Part shown: one piece after another, positions 59,620-64,000 of the stretch
Layout of the letters: the number at the start of each line of letters is the position of its first letter
Position numbering within the stretch: position 1 is the stretch's first letter
Assembly (NCBI GenBank): GCA_036429605.1
Contig: JAVFKD010000004.1
Span: forward strand, 2,790,001 to 2,854,000
Direction of reading: 5' to 3'
Length of the DNA: 64,000 nt
From: Cladobotryum mycophilum
Lineage: Eukaryota > Ascomycota > Sordariomycetes > Hypocreales > Hypocreaceae
Notes under the pieces: generated by a model
Told to the model about the DNA's origin: nothing
Databases searched by the model: none
What the model saw: the letters and a program-made list of their open reading frames with translations, nothing else
Position numbers and translations under genes: made by a program

Positions 59620-62409
59620 TCATTCGCTGTGATGAGTGAATGAAAAGCCAAGCCGTCTGTCTAGGAAATTGTTCGGGGGTCGAGCATCTCTGACAAATTC
59701 CAGTGTCGTTTTGGGAAAGTCATCCAAACCTCTCTTCAGCAACGGTCTTTGGAGTTGTATCAAAAGAAGAACCATCAGGCGAAGCATTTGGACGTCTGGC
59801 GCTGCATTATGACTCAAGCCAATCAATTTGTGCCCAGCGAATAGTACCGGGAACAACTGATGCAGCCTACACGTGAACATCCTTCCAGTCTGGTCCCTTG
59901 GAGGCAAGCCCTGCCGAAAGTGGTTGGTCATCGGGATGCAGTTTTTGACTGGAGGTAGAATGTCATCACAGCCTGCAGACTCGAAGAGTTCTCTGAGCAA
60001 GGTGAGGTCGAAATAGCCCGTGTGCCAGACAAGAATGATCGACTGCTTGGTGACTCCAGCATTTTTGAGTATCTCTGCGATCTCCCTTGGCGTCTTTTTG
60101 TTAGAGCACTTCGCTGGATCGTGAGAGCCGTAGACCTTTTGCAGGGTCCGATAGCTCTGTTTTCGTTCGTATGATTCCAGAAGACGACCGTCTGGTCTTT
60201 CAAGTAGCTCTTCTGTGGAGCATTGGTTATCAACTTGTGAATCAAGAAGGATTTTGCCGGAGTTAAACTCTCCCACAGCAACTTCTAAAACGCGTCGAGT
60301 TGTTGCAATAAAATCGGTGTCGAGTATCAAGAGAGAAGCTTCCGACTCGCTGCCGTCTCGGACTTTTTGTAGCTGATCAATCACAGCCTTGAAGCCTCGG
60401 CTCGTAGGCCACTGTTGCTGAAGCGCTAACCCTAACGCATTTAGGTCCATGAAGGTCTCCGAAGTGTATGCCGAGATTCTGGGATCGTTACTCAGGGCTA
60501 GGCGAAGACGTCTTTTTGCTGTAATCTGCCGTATGGACTGTCGTCTTCGTTCTTTGTGACGGCCTCGCTTGTATCCTCCGTGTCAATGGCATACCTGCTT
60601 TAGGCACCCATAATTGTAAATCAGCACTTTCCGTTTTCGCAGTCTCGGATTTCGATGGCGATTGTGTGTTGGTATTAATGTTTCTGCTCTGCTTTGTTGC
60701 TGGTGTGCCTGCTTTAAGGTCTGCCCCTGCATCGGGACTCTCCTGGGAGGTTTGCGCAACGCGCATTTCTGGTGCTCGAAGTCGGGATTTCTCAGGTGCT
60801 TGTTGTGTTGGGGCAGCTGTTAGAGCGTGTTTCTTTGATGGTGCCAAATAAGACTCTTCGAAATGTTTTGCGGGGCGAGACTTGGAAGCTCTTCCTTGGG
60901 TAGGTGTCGCTTCAGTTAAATCAGCTTTGAGATGCGTCTGTAAAGAATGAGACTATTGCTTCTCGCATTTATAACGCTGATCTTACCTTGATATGAGAGT
61001 ACACGCCCGATCTAGTTCTGTCTGGCATCGCCTCCAGAATAGTATCCCATGTGCTACCAGCGACTATGAGACGTTTCAAGGGTCCCTCTTCTTCGACCGT
61101 CCAGGACCTAGTCCCTATGGCGCGCATATTTTTGGTTTCTGCGAGGCGCATTTCACCATGTCTGCTAGTCGGCGTTCTTCTGCTACACTCCAATAATTTG
61201 ATTTGTGATAGTGAGGGCGCCCGAGCTTCTTCTGTGCTTTGTTAGTCTATGAATTATGTTAGGCGACAATATTTTCCTACCATGGTTTTGACCTAGCATA
61301 AGCGGATGCTGACCAAAGTTCTCTTGGGAAAGGCCACCTGAATTTTTTTCCAAGAATAGCCGGCATCTCGCATTTTCAGCAAGCGCATGGTCTCCGACTG
61401 CGACCAGAAACGAGGGCCTCTCATCGTCGGTAGTTTCTTGGATGGAGGATGCTCTGATGCTGATGATGACCGAGAGCTGTATCTTGACGCGGAATCCATC
61501 TTCTCGTCGTCGTCTAAGATATTCTCTGCAAATTCGTCACTATTTAGAAGGGCTTCAGGGCTCTGTGGACATCTTGATTGTCTGCAATGAAGTTGACGAT
61601 TGCCCTTCGGACCTCGCCTGCTTGATTAGAATCATGGCAGATCTGATCGGCTAGAGCACGAAAAAAGACAATTTCCATCAGCCTTCATAGAAATCGCTAC
61701 CTTCCCAAGAGTCGTGAGTGGCGGAAACATCGATGGCGGCGCGATACTGGGAATTGACTCGGGCCCATTGACCTCAGCCCCTTTGACAATGTAATTGGGA
61801 CTGTCGATGAGACTGAGACGGGAGTGATCGTCCATAATGTCATCGTCACTGTCACTGGCCACCTTGGATGGTAAAGGTGACCGAGATGGGGGTGAATTGC
61901 ATGACCCCATCACCCTGGGCTGGTCAAACATGGCTGCTTGAGCGTGAGAGACAGATGATTGAGGACGAAGTTCTTGCAATCTACTTGCGCCATACCCTGG
62001 GCTGTGGAGCTGCTTCATTACGACAGGATGAGCCTCGAAAGCTCCCAGAACGCGAAACTCTAGAAGCATGAGCAACCGGCGTTTCCTGATGCAAATCTTC
62101 CTGGGGCTGAGAACTAGCTGCGGGGACGATATTTAGTGAGTTCGAGGCATTTGCCACGTCCAGCAAAGTCCCCGGGCCTCGGCTGAGTTGAACTACGCCG
62201 GCAGCAAGTCGAGAGGCGATAGGCGTGGAAGAATTGCTGGCATTCGGACTGTGAGTCGCAAGAGAGAATTCGAGGAAGGAACCTGGCTTGGAGTAAGCTC
62301 CGCAAATATCGGTGGCAGGCGCACGCAAATGCAAGTGATTGGAGTTCCTGGATGCTACAGGTTTTTGGCTATTGTCCGAGGCTACAAAGTAGCCTGCCGA
62401 GGAATACAT
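59620..62409 (-). pseudogene. broken multi-domain gene: OTU-like core, Myb/SANT-like segments, DEDDh-exonuclease-like domain
   Basis: One minus-strand locus, read in several frames. The N-terminal part (62409-61680, possibly from ~62520) is Ser/Pro-rich. At 61680-61560 an OTU cysteine-protease signature reads DGNCLF, then, one base out of frame, RALADQICHDSNQAGEVRRA. An acidic linker leads to Myb/SANT-like segments: RFWSQSETMRLLKMRDAGYSW (61430-61314), YWSVAEERRLADMV, and SWTVEEEGPLKRLIVAGSTW ending at a clean donor at 60987. Exon 60937-59620 has a basic linker and a C-terminal 276-residue DEDDh-like domain: LILDTDF, VWHTGYFDLT and SHNAAPDVQML. Supported introns are 61313-61247 and 60986-60938. 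At least four further frame changes fall at or near short homopolymers. The 5' end is unresolved. It may be a decayed gene or a sound gene with sequence errors; the domain names are pattern-based. Confidence 0.5.
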
Positions 62410-62740
62410 CGTTTGGCCAGCATGTGCGTCATCCTTCTTTTCTCCTGCGGCTTTCTGTTCCTCCAGAATCTGGGAGACGCGGGCTAGAGCAGGTTGCTAT
62501 CCTATCTCCCGTCGCTTCTCCTGTTCTTGGATGCAGCTTAGCAAGAGACTGGTTATGTGTAATGTCAGCCGAAGACAGGCTGAGACGAACAGAGGATAAA
62601 TTTGATAGATTCGACCTCGGGTCCCGCGTCTGACCCGAAGCTTGGGTTTCGAAGATGTCAGAGGGAGGTCTCTCAGGCGTGCGAAATTTGCAGATGTCAA
62701 AAAATGGCAGAAACGTCACGATCGTGGAGGACGGCGCCAC

Positions 62741-63515
62741 ATGACATGGGATCGGGTGTAGACGATATACTGTATTTATAAAAAAGCTATAATATAATGT
62801 CAGAACCGGATGACGGCGGGCGTAAAAAGGAATAGCAAAGTGTGAAAAGGATCTGAGTGAAAGAGATTACGATGCTCAGAAGCAGCTAGCTCGCTGCTTT
62901 CAAAAGGGCGATGATCAGTTCTATTGATCTCTAAGGAATTTTTTCCCACATAATATCACCATCTGCTTATACTAGTTTCTAGCCACTATCTAGTAACGAT
63001 CTCGCTGCTTATTCGTGATATCAATCAATGATATTGCAATTTGTCAGTGGCCGCAGCCTCATTTGACCATCGTGACCTTGATCGCCGATCTGTCGAGAAA
63101 AGGCCAGCTAGTTAGCCTCGCAGATTGTGCACATGACATATAACTATTAATTATATATTTATTTACTTTTTTATAATCAAAAACTTAATAGGAGCTTAAG
63201 TATAATTCTAGCTAAACGGCTTAGCATAGACTATTATACTATATTATACTCCGTATATAGGGAAATAAAGTAAAGGAGTGTTTTTAAAAACGACTAGGCG
63301 GCTATTGGCCTGGTGGAAGGACTAGGTCTTTAATACAAGGTAAATCTACGGAGTACCACTTCGCTATTTAATATGTGTTTAGCCACAATCACATCTCTAT
63401 ATTTGCAAAAGCCTTTCCCCTCTTAGGAGCTTTCCGTGAAGGTACTAGTTCTGCGATAAAAAAATCTTTCACAACACAAGACATAACATAAACTTCTACA
63501 CAACTTGTCTTATGA
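62741..63515. other. AT-rich, RIP-like island
   Basis: About 770 bp with no coding frame. The central part (63120-63290) is strongly AT- and TpA-rich, unlike any other stretch in the window. Two copies of the 9-mer TACTCCGTA (one inverted) lie 100 bp apart (63247 and 63347). The base bias fits repeat-induced point mutation of an old element, but no transposon feature is recognisable. Confidence 0.5.
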
Positions 63516-64000
63516 TTATATAACAACCTTCTCGCGGCACTCAATCCTAGACACTAAGTTAGTAAGTGTTATAACAGGAAACATGATAATACGAACCCAT
63601 ATTTCTCTCGGAGCTCCCGCATCAATGGGCCATTGATATTTCCACTCAATGGCGCGATAATTCCTCTTTTGTCAATAGTACCATCCAGGACCAGTTTCAC
63701 AGCTGTCGTGCACTACGTCAGCATTAATGAGAATATGGTTAGACGGATGCACTTGCCTACTGCACATGGTGTCCCAACTAAACGGCTCATAGCACTAGGG
63801 CCTGAGGAGCCGAATGGAGCACCATACTCGGAGAGGGTAGAAGTCATAGTTTTCCTAGTGCCATCCTTGTCTTCGATCTCAAATCTGTGTTGAAGGAGCT
63901 TGAGGCGGTCGCGTTAATAATGTTGCTGTAAGATTACAAGACTGGGACATACCACGAAGTCACGCTCTCCCTGCTCGTAAGCCATTTTCTCCTCGAGAAG
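63516..64000 (-). CDS. saccharopine reductase (LYS9)-like protein, C-terminal exons only
   Basis: Family: saccharopine dehydrogenase (NADP+, L-glutamate-forming), a lysine-biosynthesis enzyme of the cytosol. Only the last 108 residues are in the window, cut by its end. Exons are 64000-63953, 63898-63757, 63702-63597 and 63546-63516 (stop TAA at 63516). Residues match the family's C-terminal domain: EQGERDFV, LLQHRFEIEDKDG, TMTSTLSEYG, SAMSRLVGTPCAVAVKLVLDG, GPLMRELREKYG and IECREKVVI. The second intron uses a GC-AG pair (donor gcaagt). Some residues expected to be conserved are changed, so this may be a diverged paralogue rather than the single essential LYS9 gene. The AT-rich flank hints at an accessory position. 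Confidence 0.8.

Noticed and set aside
1..64000. CRISPR arrays, prophage, bacterial operons or intact transposons
   Set aside because: The sequence is clearly fungal nuclear DNA; no spaced direct repeats, transposase, integrase, reverse transcriptase or terminal repeats were recognised.

Overview
The window is nuclear DNA from a filamentous ascomycete (Pezizomycotina, most like Sordariomycetes/Hypocreales). The reasons are short 48-95 bp GT-AG introns with CTAAC-type branch points, long pyrimidine-rich intergenic spacers, and fungal-type housekeeping proteins (SWI1, AMO1, CWH43, GPI1, fungal MED9, a CX9C MDM35). The order is an inference from protein flavour; no database search was possible.

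Layout. 1-8 kb: the N-terminal part of VPS41 (minus, cut by the window start) diverges from APC1/bimE (plus). 8.7-15 kb: eIF3e (minus), mitochondrial ribosomal mL49/IMG2 (plus) and the ARID chromatin remodeller SWI1 (minus). 15-21.6 kb: about 6.6 kb with no supportable gene. 21.6-30 kb: UTP6 (minus) diverges from the eight-exon CWH43 (plus), then a stand-alone cytochrome P450 (plus). 30.6-35.7 kb: an AMO1/Nup42-type nucleoporin and a CUE3/ASCC2-type CUE protein (both plus). 36.2-43 kb: DNA polymerase epsilon catalytic subunit (minus). 43.5-50.4 kb: COX20 (plus), an unknown acidic protein (minus), an aldose 1-epimerase (plus) and a DEK-C chromatin protein (minus). 50.9-58.4 kb: MDM35, a small two-TM protein, GPI1, an unknown basic protein and tubulin cofactor C (all plus). 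58.5-62.7 kb: MED9 (minus), then a long, broken minus-strand gene that appears to join an OTU-protease core, Myb/SANT-like segments and a DEDDh-exonuclease-like domain. 62.7-64 kb: an AT-rich island and the C-terminal exons of a saccharopine-reductase (LYS9)-like gene cut by the window end.

Most genes are unrelated housekeeping genes, so the window is not a cluster. Two genes (CWH43, GPI1) serve the GPI-anchor pathway. The small two-TM gene ends only 9 nt before the GPI1 start codon, which suggests a shared transcript. The right end is the only part that looks accessory.

Several otherwise intact genes (APC1, CUE3, the 45-kb unknown gene, the DEK-C gene) each have one frame break at a 5-base homopolymer run, with consistent coding on both sides. 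I read these as probable sequence or assembly errors rather than pseudogenes. The broken gene at 59.6-62.7 kb has more breaks than that explanation comfortably covers. Exon boundaries were inferred by eye from reading-frame continuity and splice signals; exon lengths were checked to sum to whole codons.
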